A stretch of DNA of 64,000 nucleotides from Nocardia arthritidis (GTDB lineage Bacteria > Actinomycetota > Actinomycetes > Mycobacteriales > Mycobacteriaceae): assembly GCF_011801145.1 (NCBI RefSeq), contig NZ_CP046172.1:3844001-3908000 (forward strand), read 5' to 3'. Made by a program: the position numbers and the translations under genes. Below, piece after piece: positions 1 to 8,430 of this stretch. The notes under the pieces are model-generated. The model was given only the letters and a program-made list of their open reading frames with translations. It was not told the DNA's origin and searched no databases. Position 1 is the first letter of the stretch. The number at the start of each line of letters is the position of its first letter.

Positions 1-839
1 TGCTGATCCACACCTGGGTGCCGAAGTGGACGACCGTCGGCGGACTGAACGTGCCGTCCTGGTCGCTGTGCTCGGAGATGTTGTTCTACACGAGTTTTCC
101 GCTGCTGTTGCCGCTGGTGCGGCGCATCCGCGGGGCGCGGCTGTGGTGGTGGCTCGGCGGGCTGCTCGTACTGATCCTGCTGCTGCACACCGCATACTAC
201 CTGTGGGTGCCCGGACCCAAGGGCATCGCGAATGCCTTTGCGCCGCGGCTTGTTCCGGGAGAGACCTCGCCGTACTACGAATTGCATGCCTCGCACGCGT
301 GGTTCGCCCAATCCGATATCCCGGTCTCGCCGTCGTATTGGCTCAGCTACGACTTCCCCGCGTCGCGGCTGCCGGAGTTCTTCCTGGGGGTGCTCGCGGC
401 CCGGCTCGTGCTCGAAGGCCATTGGCGCCGTACGGCTCTCGGATGGCCGCTGCTCGCCCTCGCGACGGCGTACGCGACCACCTGGGTGGTACCGGTGAAC
501 TACAAGATGTCGGCGCTGCTGGTGGGACCGATGACGGCGGTGGTGGCCACCATGGCCGCCCGCGATCTGGCCGGAATTCGGGGGCTGAATGCCACACCGC
601 GCATGGTTCGGCTCGGTAATGTCTCTTATGCGTTCTATCTCGTGCAGTTTCCCGTCATGGTGTTGATTACTCGAATCTTTATAGGCGGCAAGCAGTTCGG
701 CTTCTTCGGTTGGTTCGGATGGGCGGTGCTGAGTCTGATCGTCTCGGTGCTCGCGGGCGCCGCCGTCTACTACTGGGTGGACGATCCGCTTATGCGGCGG
801 TTCGCCGGCCGGCGTCGCCGAGCCGGGGGGCCGCGGTAG
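1..839 (+). CDS. Acyltransferase family 3 (OafA/YrhL-like), C-terminal part; 5' end lies outside the window
   Basis: The frame is open from the first bases of the window, so this is the 3' part of a longer gene. The visible protein is strongly hydrophobic with several predicted membrane segments. It contains the WSLCSEMLFY stretch (about nt 61-90), which fits the conserved Trp-Ser-Leu..Glu..Phe motif of acyltransferase family 3 integral membrane enzymes. These transfer acyl groups to cell-surface glycans or lipids. The C-terminus ends in a short Arg-rich cytoplasmic tail (FAGRRRRAGG). The catalytic N-terminal His region would lie upstream. The acceptor substrate cannot be told from the sequence. 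Confidence 0.82.
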   Translation, partial: LIHTWVPKWTTVGGLNVPSWSLCSEMLFYTSFPLLLPLVRRIRGARLWWWLGGLLVLILLLHTAYYLWVPGPKGIANAFAPRLVPGETSPYYELHASHAWFAQSDIPVSPSYWLSYDFPASRLPEFFLGVLAARLVLEGHWRRTALGWPLLALATAYATTWVVPVNYKMSALLVGPMTAVVATMAARDLAGIRGLNATPRMVRLGNVSYAFYLVQFPVMVLITRIFIGGKQFGFFGWFGWAVLSLIVSVLAGAAVYYWVDDPLMRRFAGRRRRAGGPR

Positions 840-892
840 ATCCGGATCCGTAATCGACAGCAGGACAACGACATATCGCCAAGGAGGAAAGT

Positions 893-1759
893 GTGGAGCT
901 CAGCAGCTCGCTCGGCGGGCAACACGAAGTAGAGCTATCCGGTGGCCGGATTCGTTACTACGACACCGGATCCGGTGCGCCCGTCGTCTTCGTGCACGGC
1001 CTGCTCGTGAATGCCAACCTGTGGCGCAAGATGGTGCCCGCCATCGCCGCGGCCGGACACCGGTGCCTGAGCCCGGACTGGCCGCTGGGCGCACACCGGA
1101 TCCCGGTGCCGCGAGCGGATCTGACGCCTACCGGGCTCGCCGACATGATGGCGGAGTTCCTCGCCGCGCTCGACCTGGACGATGTCACCATCGTCGCCAA
1201 CGACACCGGTGGTGCGATCACGCAGGTATTGTTGAGCCGCAACAGGAATCGGATCGGCCGGGTGGTGCTCGCCTCGGTGGACTGCTACGAGCGGTTCCTG
1301 CCGCCACCGTTCAACATGCTGCCCCCGGTGGCCCGGATTCCCGGCTCGCTGCGCCCGGTGACCGAACTGCTGCGGATCAGGGCGCTGCACCCGCTGCCGA
1401 TCGCGCTCGGCTGGGTCGCGAAACACCCGGTGCCACATGACATCATCGATACCTACCTGATGCCCAGCCGCGAGTCGGGTGCTATCCGGCACGACCTGCG
1501 CCGGTTCTTGAAGACAGCGAACCGGAAATACACGCTGGCTGCGGCCGAGCATTTCCCCGAGATCGATCTGCCCGTCCTGCTGGCGTGGGCGCGCGAGGAC
1601 AAGCTGTTCCCGGTCCGGCTCCCGGAACGTCTTGTCCGCGAATTGCCCAACGCCACATTGAAATTCATCGATGACTCGTACACCGCGAGCCCCGAGGACC
1701 AGCCTGATTTGCTGACCGAGCTGATTCTGGAGTTCACTCGTTCACATGCAAAGCCGTAG
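893..1759 (+). CDS. Alpha/beta hydrolase, haloalkane dehalogenase/epoxide hydrolase-like, atypical catalytic residues
   Basis: GTG start with a strong Shine-Dalgarno AAGGAGG at 881-887. The 288-residue protein shows the alpha/beta-hydrolase oxyanion HG (residues 35-36, VFVHGLL). The nucleophile elbow reads NDTGG, with Asp104 where serine hydrolases have Ser, as in dehalogenase/epoxide-hydrolase branches. Near the C-terminus, where a catalytic His is expected, I read DDSYTASPEDQ, with no His. From memory, related actinobacterial proteins carry a similar DSYT-type segment, so this may be a subfamily trait rather than damage. The reaction is unknown. The TetR gene overlaps its last 14 bases, so the two are probably co-transcribed and co-regulated. 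Confidence 0.8.
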   Translation: MELSSSLGGQHEVELSGGRIRYYDTGSGAPVVFVHGLLVNANLWRKMVPAIAAAGHRCLSPDWPLGAHRIPVPRADLTPTGLADMMAEFLAALDLDDVTIVANDTGGAITQVLLSRNRNRIGRVVLASVDCYERFLPPPFNMLPPVARIPGSLRPVTELLRIRALHPLPIALGWVAKHPVPHDIIDTYLMPSRESGAIRHDLRRFLKTANRKYTLAAAEHFPEIDLPVLLAWAREDKLFPVRLPERLVRELPNATLKFIDDSYTASPEDQPDLLTELILEFTRSHAKP

Positions 1760-2405
1760 TCAGGAAGACCGTTCCCGAGTGACCCGGACGGCGTTGGAGC
1801 AAGCTGGCAGAACGCTTTTCGCCGAACAGGGTTTCCTCGCCGTATCCACGGACGAGATCGTGGCCGCCGCGGGGGTGACCCGCGGCGCGCTCAACTATCA
1901 CTACGGTGACAAACGCGGACTGTTCCTGGCTGTGCTCGAGCGTATGGAACGCGAGAATTCGGCCGAGATCCAGGCGGCCATAGCCACCGTCGCCGATCCG
2001 GGAGATCTGGTCGAAACCGTCGATGTGGGGCTGCGGGTATTTCTGGAAATCTGCCAGCGCCCCGACATGGTGCAGATCGCGCTGTCCGACGCGCCGGGGG
2101 TGCTCGGTTGGCAGGCGTGGCGGGAGTTCGAGGCCAGGCATGGGCTCGGTCTGATCACCGCACAGCTCGAGCAGGCGCAAGCCGCGGGATTGCTGGTCGA
2201 CATGCCGATCTCCATGCTGGCGAAACTACTGCTGAGCGCGATCACCGAGGCCGGTCTGCTTGTCGCGCAAACCGATGATCGGGCGGCCGCGAGCGCCGAT
2301 GCCGCCGCGACCCTGGCCGCGATCGTCCGCGGACTGTTGCGCGGCGCCGAGCCACGTCGGGCCGTCACCGATCAGCTCGCGGAACCCGGGACCGACGGCC
2401 GCTAG
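1746..2405 (+). CDS. TetR/AcrR family transcriptional regulator
   Basis: The 219-residue protein begins with a TetR-type helix-turn-helix (about residues 10-56) containing AGVTRGALNYHYGDK, the canonical recognition-helix region. The C-terminal ligand-binding half is alpha-helical and not assignable. The start overlaps the end of the upstream alpha/beta hydrolase by 14 bases, so the regulator and enzyme form one transcript, and the hydrolase substrate or product may be the inducer. The gene ends tail to tail with the glycosyltransferase: the four bases CTAG at 2402-2405 supply the stop codons of both genes. Confidence 0.88.
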   Translation: MQSRSQEDRSRVTRTALEQAGRTLFAEQGFLAVSTDEIVAAAGVTRGALNYHYGDKRGLFLAVLERMERENSAEIQAAIATVADPGDLVETVDVGLRVFLEICQRPDMVQIALSDAPGVLGWQAWREFEARHGLGLITAQLEQAQAAGLLVDMPISMLAKLLLSAITEAGLLVAQTDDRAAASADAAATLAAIVRGLLRGAEPRRAVTDQLAEPGTDGR

Positions 2406-4219
2406 CGGCGCCCGCAGTAGTAGGCGAGGACGGCCGGTCCGTTGCCGCCGGGGCGAAGTTCCTTGCAGTGCTGCCGAATCCAGTGCACCCGGGAATCGTC
2501 GGCGGGGGCGATCAGAACCAGGCCGACCTGGCCGCCGGCAATCAGGCGGGCGATCTGCTCGGTGGTCGGGACGGGGGCCTCGCCGGTGAAACCGCCGATG
2601 GAGGGGATTTCGGTGCCGCTGACGGTGATGAACGGTGCGGCCAGGGCGGAGGTGTAGGTGAGCAGTGGGTAGCGCTCGGAATGGGGTTGTTTGTGCAGGT
2701 CGTTGAGGACTTTGTCGGCCGCTTTCAGCGATGAGCCGAGGAAGCCGTGGGTGACCTGGCGGGCCTGTGCCGATTCGAAGGGCGTGTCCAGTGCGCCGTC
2801 GTTGTTGACCAGCAGCGATACCGAGGCGACCGCCGGTGCGGCCAGTACCGCGGCGAGTAGGAGGGCCGTGGTCCGCCGCAACAGTGCCGCGATGCCGAGG
2901 ACCAGCGCCGAAATGGTTGTTGCCCAACGTATTCCGGGTGGTGCGGGGGCGAGTAGCCACCAGGCGTACGCGATGGTGATGGCCCCGGCGAGTAGGCCGA
3001 GGCCGCGCATTCGTCGGTCGCCCGCCGCCTCGACGAACGCCGTCGCGCCCATCCCGATCAGCGCGGCCAGCGCCGGTGTGAGCGCCGCGAGGTAGTACGG
3101 GTTGACCGTGCCGATGGTCAGGAACGCCGCGATATGGATGAGCAACCAGCCGCCCCACAGCACGAGAGCGCCGGTCGCTGGATCGGTGCGCGGTCCGCGG
3201 CGAGCGCGCAGCGCGAGCGCGACCAGGCACAGCAGCGCCAGCGGTACCAGCCAGCCGATTTCCCGGCCGCCGACACCGCCGAAGATGTGGTCGAAGCGTT
3301 CGTTCGGGCCGATCACCAGTGCGGCGCGATAGCTCGTGCCGGACGCGGCGCTGGTGGCGAAACTGGCGGCGCCGACGTTGAACGAGTCGTTGGCGCGGCT
3401 GGCGGCGTTGTAGAGGAAGACCTGCTCGAACAGCGAATTATGTTGGCTGCCATCGATATACGGCCGGTGTTCGGCGGGCAGCACCTGCACCACCGTCAGC
3501 CAACTCAACGAAACCACAAGCGCCACAAGGCCGAACAGTACGGTGGCAGTAATACGCTGCCGCAGTTCGGATCTCGGCGCGGTAATGAGCACCGCGGCGG
3601 CCAGCGCCGGTATCACGAACCACGCCTGCACCATCTTCGTCTGGAACGCCAGACCGACGAACAATCCGGCGTACATCAGGTTCCTCGTGCGGCCGGACGC
3701 GATCGTCGCCGCGACCTGATCGGCGGCCAGCACGAGCAGCAGGATCAGCAGCGTATCGGAGATATTGCCGCGATTCAGCGCGACCGTCGCTGGGGTGAGC
3801 GCGGCCACCGCGGCGGTGATCAGCCCGGCCGTCGGAGTGGCGAGGCGGCGCACCGCGCGGTAGAGCACCAGGATGGTCAGCACGCCCGCGACGACCTGCG
3901 GCAGCAGATACGCCCAGGTGTGCGGGCCGAAGATACGCACCGACAGCGCCTGCACCCAGAGCGCGCCCGGCAGTTTGTCGACGCTGATCGTCGCGTCCGG
4001 ATCGAAGGCGGCGAAGAAGAAGTTGTGCCAGCTCATCGACATCGATCGGACGGCCGCGGCGTAGTAGACGTGCGGGATCTGCGAGCCGATACCCCACGCG
4101 TACAGCACCGCGGCGACGGCGGCGATCGCGAGCAGTGCCGGGCGCGCCCAAGCCGGTTGGTCGTCCGGTGCGCGCCAGATCCGCCGGTATCGCGAGTGCG
4201 CCAGGACCGCGGTTGTCAC
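2402..4219 (-). CDS. GT39/ArnT-like integral membrane glycosyltransferase (YkcB-type)
   Basis: The protein of about 605 residues has roughly a dozen hydrophobic helices and a large C-terminal extracytoplasmic domain. Early in the protein, the loop following the first transmembrane helix carries an acidic pair in AAFDPDATISVDKLPG, which matches the conserved catalytic-loop layout of polyprenyl-phosphate-sugar glycosyltransferases of the GT39/ArnT clan. The role is probably transfer of a sugar from a lipid-linked donor on the outer face of the membrane. I prefer the GTG at 4219 (reading VTTAVLAHS); an in-frame start at 4255 would add 12 Arg-rich residues. It is convergent with the TetR gene and shares its stop tetranucleotide. 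Confidence 0.82.
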   Translation of the reverse strand: MTTAVLAHSRYRRIWRAPDDQPAWARPALLAIAAVAAVLYAWGIGSQIPHVYYAAAVRSMSMSWHNFFFAAFDPDATISVDKLPGALWVQALSVRIFGPHTWAYLLPQVVAGVLTILVLYRAVRRLATPTAGLITAAVAALTPATVALNRGNISDTLLILLLVLAADQVAATIASGRTRNLMYAGLFVGLAFQTKMVQAWFVIPALAAAVLITAPRSELRQRITATVLFGLVALVVSLSWLTVVQVLPAEHRPYIDGSQHNSLFEQVFLYNAASRANDSFNVGAASFATSAASGTSYRAALVIGPNERFDHIFGGVGGREIGWLVPLALLCLVALALRARRGPRTDPATGALVLWGGWLLIHIAAFLTIGTVNPYYLAALTPALAALIGMGATAFVEAAGDRRMRGLGLLAGAITIAYAWWLLAPAPPGIRWATTISALVLGIAALLRRTTALLLAAVLAAPAVASVSLLVNNDGALDTPFESAQARQVTHGFLGSSLKAADKVLNDLHKQPHSERYPLLTYTSALAAPFITVSGTEIPSIGGFTGEAPVPTTEQIARLIAGGQVGLVLIAPADDSRVHWIRQHCKELRPGGNGPAVLAYYCGRR

Positions 4220-4342
4220 GGGACAAATATCCGCACGGGCGCGGCGGGCTGTCAAAGGATTTCACTCAGGACGAACCGGCCCGGTCGCGGCGAATGTGCC
4301 GAAGGATCGCCGATGATGCTGTGCGACAACCACTTCGGCGGA

Positions 4343-5110
4343 TCACGCGTCGATGCGGTAGTCCGGATCGTGCTCTTCGCGATAGCCCTTGATCGTGGCG
4401 TTCAGGGCGCGGTCCAGATTGTCCCGCAGACCCGCTGCCTCGGCGGGCGTGGCGCGCAGGGTGTCGCCGCTGCGAACCAGGTAGCGGCCATCCGGATAGT
4501 CCATCACGTGGAAGCCGCGCGACGGCGCGGGCCGGTTGTCCCATGCCGGGCCCGCGTAGGCGGCGATATGGACGACGTTGGTGCGCGGACGTCCGAAGAA
4601 GCGCGCGGCCTGCTCCTTGGGCGAGCGATGCCCGACCCGGTACGGCCGGTCGTCCTCCTCTTCGATATCGCGCCGGGCGACCTCGAGACCCGGACCGCTC
4701 GCGGGCGGCACGGAGGGCAGCAGCGCGATGAGCCGCGGCGCGACCTGCTCGGCGTCGATCATCGACATGCGAACCGTCCCACCGGAATCCGGTGCACCGG
4801 ACGGTTCCTGAACCAGCAGCACCGCGGTGTTGCGCTGCACCGCGGCATGGGCCCGCAGCTTGTCGGGGCCGAGGAATCCGGCGACCTCGACGCGCGCCTC
4901 CGGCTGGGTGAGCACGCCGAGCGCGGAGTACAGCCAGTCGTCGAGCCGGGCGTGCAACTGCCCGGCCTCGTCCTTCCACGCCTGCTCGTATTCGGCCACC
5001 GTCTCGTGGGTCGAGCGGTACTGCAACGGATACGGCAGGATGTCGCGGTCGAAGGCGCGCCACAGCACCGTGAAGCCGAGTGGGCTGAAATCCCATTCCC
5101 GCACGCTCAT
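4343..5110 (-). CDS. EspG-like type VII secretion-associated chaperone
   Basis: A 255-residue cytosolic protein of the EspG family (ESX secretion-associated). Family-like features are the N-terminal FSPLGFTVLWRAF segment, the central beta-rich region, and FFGRPRTNVVHIAAY followed by the GFHVMDYPDGRYLV strand pair. In mycobacteria EspG binds PE/PPE substrates and keeps them soluble for the ESX machinery. The start overlaps the stop of the upstream WXG/Pro-Thr-rich gene as ATGA (5107-5110), so the two are translationally coupled, which fits a chaperone-substrate pair. No ESX core component is visible in the window, so the secretion apparatus must be encoded elsewhere. Confidence 0.82.
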   Translation of the reverse strand: MSVREWDFSPLGFTVLWRAFDRDILPYPLQYRSTHETVAEYEQAWKDEAGQLHARLDDWLYSALGVLTQPEARVEVAGFLGPDKLRAHAAVQRNTAVLLVQEPSGAPDSGGTVRMSMIDAEQVAPRLIALLPSVPPASGPGLEVARRDIEEEDDRPYRVGHRSPKEQAARFFGRPRTNVVHIAAYAGPAWDNRPAPSRGFHVMDYPDGRYLVRSGDTLRATPAEAAGLRDNLDRALNATIKGYREEHDPDYRIDA

Positions 5111-6420
5111 TCGCCGATCACCGGCGGCACCGATTTCACGCGGCTCTTCTCGTCGAGTCCGGTGAGCTCCTCGCCGTTCTCGCGATTCACCAGGTAATCC
5201 TTCGTCTTGTGCTCTTTGTCGTCGTCGCCCTTGCCGCGGGCCGCGCCGGGCATGCCGAAACCGGACGCGCCGTTGGCGCCCGCCCGGGTGGCTGCGGCCA
5301 GGTTCGCCGGATTGGCGGCGGTGACGACCGGTGGCAAGTTGAGGCTGCTGCGCGGTGCGCCCGGGTTACCGGTATTCGGGGTGCCGGTCTTCGGGGTGCC
5401 GGGCAGGCCCGTCTTGCTCGGGTCGAACGTCGTCGGGCTCGGTGTGGTGGAGGTCGGGTTGGTGCTGGTGGGGTTGGTTTTGGTCTTCGACGGGTCGTCT
5501 GTTTTCTGAGTGTCGGTCTTGGTGGGGTCCGTATTCGTCGGGTTCGTGCCGGTCGGGTTCGTGCCGTCGGGCTTCGTGTTGTCGGGATTGGTGCCCTGGT
5601 CCTTGTCTTTGCCGTCCCCTTTGTCTTTGCCGTTCCCGTCCGGGCCGTTCTTGCCGGGGCCCGGGTCGCCGCCGGGTTTCGGCTGGTCGCCGCCGGTCTT
5701 CCGGACGACCGGGCCGACCTCCTCCTGGTGAATCGGGTTGTCCGGCTTGGGCACCAGCGGAACTCCGCTGTCGGTTTCCCGGACGGCGGGGTAGAAGACG
5801 TTCTTGATCGTGTTGACGGCGGCGTTCTGGTACTGGTCGTCGCGGTGCTGATTGATCCGCCAGGTCGGACCGGGGACCCAGCTCGCGATATTGCTCGACA
5901 GGGTGTGGTCCGGGGCCTTCTGCACATTCGGCCGGGTGAGCTCGATGCCGGATCGGATGATCTTCACCTTCTCCGACACGAGCTGGACCGAACCGAGCAG
6001 ACCCTGCGCGTTCTTGACGTATTCGGTGATGCCTTCGGACGCCGCCTTGTGCGACGCGCCCTGCCACTTGTCGTCGGTGGCCTTGGCGATCGCCGGGCCG
6101 AAATCCTTCAGGCCGCTGTCGAGCCGGTCGCGCACCGATTCCCAGCGCTTATGCGTGGAGACCACCTCGTCGACCGACATGGCCTGCACCCGCTCGTACA
6201 GGTCGTGCATGGTGGACGGGTTCTTGTAGGCGTCCTCAGGCACCTTCGCCGATTGCGATTGCAGGCCGAGGCCCTCGTTCTGGATCTCCCTGATCCGGTT
6301 GCGGGCGATGGACGCGTCGGGGCTCTGATCCGGTGACACCTGCGGCGGGCCGGACTTGCGCCATTCGCTCAGTACCGAGCTGATGACCGTTATCGACGTC
6401 GGGTCGAACGGAAAGACCAC
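5107..6420 (-). CDS. PPE/WXG-like putative T7SS substrate with long Pro/Thr/Lys-rich linker
   Basis: 437 residues in three parts. The N-terminal helical region (about 1-200) has a W-x-G turn (KWQGASHK, W119). A low-complexity segment (about 240-350) is made of GNGKDKGDGKD and repeated TNPTxTxPT-type units. A C-terminal region (about 355-437) ends in RVKSVPPVIGE, a tail I associate with nocardial T7SS proteins. There is no Sec signal peptide. Direct coupling to the EspG-like gene supports export by a type VII system. The linker resembles cell-wall-spanning segments. No enzymatic domain is recognisable. Confidence 0.7.
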   Translation of the reverse strand: MVFPFDPTSITVISSVLSEWRKSGPPQVSPDQSPDASIARNRIREIQNEGLGLQSQSAKVPEDAYKNPSTMHDLYERVQAMSVDEVVSTHKRWESVRDRLDSGLKDFGPAIAKATDDKWQGASHKAASEGITEYVKNAQGLLGSVQLVSEKVKIIRSGIELTRPNVQKAPDHTLSSNIASWVPGPTWRINQHRDDQYQNAAVNTIKNVFYPAVRETDSGVPLVPKPDNPIHQEEVGPVVRKTGGDQPKPGGDPGPGKNGPDGNGKDKGDGKDKDQGTNPDNTKPDGTNPTGTNPTNTDPTKTDTQKTDDPSKTKTNPTSTNPTSTTPSPTTFDPSKTGLPGTPKTGTPNTGNPGAPRSSLNLPPVVTAANPANLAAATRAGANGASGFGMPGAARGKGDDDKEHKTKDYLVNRENGEELTGLDEKSRVKSVPPVIGE

Positions 6421-6732
6421 CGACTATCCCCCAATCGCTCAGATCTGCACATCGCCTCGAGGTCTATGACGCACCTCGCCGCGCTTCGGTTCCATCAGAT
6501 CACGTGAAGTCACCGGCTCATAGGGCGACCGGCGATAGCCGGCCGGCATGCGGTCAGGCGTTGCGGGTCGCGGTCCGTCAGCTGTCAGGGGATGTCTGGT
6601 CGATGTGCCGCTGAATCCCAAGCGACAGTGAGGGTTCGGACTCCTCGTGGGGTATCGCTGGTGATGGTGTGGTCGCTACGATGAGGCATCAGCGGCGTTG
6701 GGGTGGTCTGCCGATCAGGGGAGGAGCATCGA
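6421..6732. other. Intergenic region between divergent T7SS transcription units
   Basis: About 310 bases separate the leftward WXG/EspG pair from the rightward EspC-like/effector genes, so promoters for both directions should lie here. I see no convincing gene. A TACGAT hexamer at 6677-6682 could be a -10 element for the rightward unit. Small GC-rich palindromic stretches occur near 6530-6550 (GATAGCCGGCCGGC), but none forms a clear operator. A good Shine-Dalgarno (GGGGAGGAG) sits just before the ATG at 6733. Confidence 0.4.
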
Positions 6733-7068
6733 ATGGCGATTTACAGCAAGCCGGGCGGTTGTTGTGGGGCGACCGGATTCTATTTGGACACCGAAAAGGT
6801 CGCCCAGCATGCGCGGCTCCTCGATGCGGCCGGCAGCAGCCTGACGGCTTTGGTCGGGTCAGTGGATTTCGCCAGTACCGCGAACTCTTTCGTCGGATCA
6901 GACCTGGCCGCGATCCTCGGCAACGGTGCGAACGTTCTCGATTCGGCGCTGACCAGCCATGCCGGGTTGGTGCAGTCCACCAGCGAAGGATTCGCGCGAG
7001 TGGTGAGCGAGATTTCGAAGCAGGACCAAACCAGCGCCGACGCGATCAAACAGGCAACTGCCCAGTGA
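6733..7068 (+). CDS. EspC-like small T7SS-associated protein
   Basis: The ATG at 6733 follows GGGGAGGAG with good spacing and is preferred over the upstream in-frame GTG at 6703. The 111-residue, mostly helical protein contains LDTEKVAQHARLLDAAGSSL, similar in layout to EspC/ESX secretion-associated small proteins. It has Cys-Cys in GGCCGATG near the N-terminus and no Sec signal. Its stop overlaps the start of the next gene as GTGA (7065-7068), a typical co-secreted partner arrangement. It probably pairs with the effector's N-terminal WXG region for targeting to an ESX system. Family assignment is from pattern only. Confidence 0.65.
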   Translation: MAIYSKPGGCCGATGFYLDTEKVAQHARLLDAAGSSLTALVGSVDFASTANSFVGSDLAAILGNGANVLDSALTSHAGLVQSTSEGFARVVSEISKQDQTSADAIKQATAQ

Positions 7069-8339
7069 AGCTGACCCGAGCGCAACTGGAAGCGGTCGAT
7101 CCCAGCGCGTTACACGGGCTCGCGACACAAGTGGGAAATGTTCACGAGGAACTGACGCAGCACGCCAAAACGCACGAACAAATCTGGCACGATCTCGACG
7201 ACGGCTGGCGAGGTTCGGCAGCCGACAGCGCCAGCGATAGCCTCGACAACCACATGCGGCGACTGCGAGCCAACGCCGAGGGCGTAGAACAGTTGCAAAC
7301 CTCGGTCACCAGTGCGGCGGCGGACCTGAGCACCGCCAAAGCGAAAGTGCTCAGCACTGTCGCACAGCTGGAGGCCAACGGCTTCAAAGTCGGTAATGAT
7401 TGGTCGATTCAGGATGTATCGGGCGCAAATGACACGGCGTGGTCGGAGAGTTTGCAAAACAACTCTGTCGCACTTCGGGGAGCGCTCGACGGGTATGAAT
7501 ACGCGGAGAAGCTCGCTGGGCAGAAGATCGAGGCCGCGTACAAGAATATCCAGCCCGTCGCCGCCCCCGCTCCTGGGTATGGCAATCCGGATAACTGGGA
7601 CACAAAATGTCACATTACTGGCGGGTTGACGTGGGGTGACTTCACTGAAGAGCAGAAGAGGAACGCTCGAGATATTTATGCGGTAGGGCGTTGTCTCGGG
7701 ATGAAGAAGGAAGAGATCCAGCTCGCGTTGATGACCGCGTTGCTCGAAAGCCACATGTACAATATCGGCGACAAGACCATAGCTGGCTCGGAAGAAAAAG
7801 CGGACGGCCGCAATGGGAAAAAGTGCATGGGTCACACCGAGGACTCGGATAAAGAAAGTGGTGCCGGAATTTTCCAGCAGCATCCGTTCGATAAAAACGG
7901 GTACTGGGGAACTGCCGACGAGATCATGGATCCGGTGCAGGCTGCAACAATGTTCTACAAAGGCCGATGTACGCCGAGTGGTGTGCTAGCCGATGGTATT
8001 TGGACTTACACCCGAGATCGTGGAATAGCTATCGACCCGTCCGCTGAAAGTCAGTATCTTTACGAGCCGAAGGAACGGAATCCGACTATCAAGATAGCGG
8101 ATGGTTCTCCGAAGTCTTTACCGCCTTGGGCGATTGCACAAGCTATTCAGCGCCCTGCCATGCTGGAGCTGCATAATGGGGGCGGCCCTTATCCGAGTTA
8201 TGAGGCCAACTGGGACAACGCGAAGGCCCTATACGGCAAGCTGGAGGAGGATCAGGCGCCTTTTGTCAATAACTCCGACTACTGCTCGGTACGTGCTGCG
8301 CGAGTGAACAATATCCTCCGGCAGAACACATGCGTATAA
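7065..8339 (+). CDS. Candidate T7SS effector: WXG-like N-terminus fused to a lysozyme-fold/transglycosylase-like domain
   Basis: The GTG start lies in the GTGA overlap with the EspC-like gene, giving 424 residues. Residues 1-150 are helical with a W-x-G turn (DGWRGSAAD, W48) and a Y-x-x-x-E sequence (Y144-E148, YEYAE) resembling the general T7SS signal. From about residue 190 the protein has a lysozyme-like domain. ALMTALLESHMYN supplies a candidate catalytic Glu228, followed by SGAGIFQQHPF and WGTADEIMDPVQAATMFY. This order matches actinobacterial SLT-type muramidase domains (ALMTAMQES... LGLFQQRP... WG...DP..A...FY). The Glu context differs slightly from those, and several Cys residues in the C-terminal half could form disulfides. 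There is no Sec signal peptide. Base composition is visibly less GC-rich than the core genes. Substrate and activity are inferred. Confidence 0.68.
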   Translation: MKLTRAQLEAVDPSALHGLATQVGNVHEELTQHAKTHEQIWHDLDDGWRGSAADSASDSLDNHMRRLRANAEGVEQLQTSVTSAAADLSTAKAKVLSTVAQLEANGFKVGNDWSIQDVSGANDTAWSESLQNNSVALRGALDGYEYAEKLAGQKIEAAYKNIQPVAAPAPGYGNPDNWDTKCHITGGLTWGDFTEEQKRNARDIYAVGRCLGMKKEEIQLALMTALLESHMYNIGDKTIAGSEEKADGRNGKKCMGHTEDSDKESGAGIFQQHPFDKNGYWGTADEIMDPVQAATMFYKGRCTPSGVLADGIWTYTRDRGIAIDPSAESQYLYEPKERNPTIKIADGSPKSLPPWAIAQAIQRPAMLELHNGGGPYPSYEANWDNAKALYGKLEEDQAPFVNNSDYCSVRAARVNNILRQNTCV

Positions 8340-8430
8340 TGTGGCCGAATCCCGATAAGGGTCCCGGTCAACCCGTACGCCGAAACGTGCTGTCGATTGC
8401 TGCGTCTGTGTACAACCTAAGGGGAGGGTC

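Noticed and set aside
3134..5197. Long plus-strand open frame (687 codons) across the glycosyltransferase and EspG regions
   Set aside because: Arg/Gly/Gln-rich translation without domain signal, fully antisense to two genes with clear family motifs; a GC-driven shadow frame.
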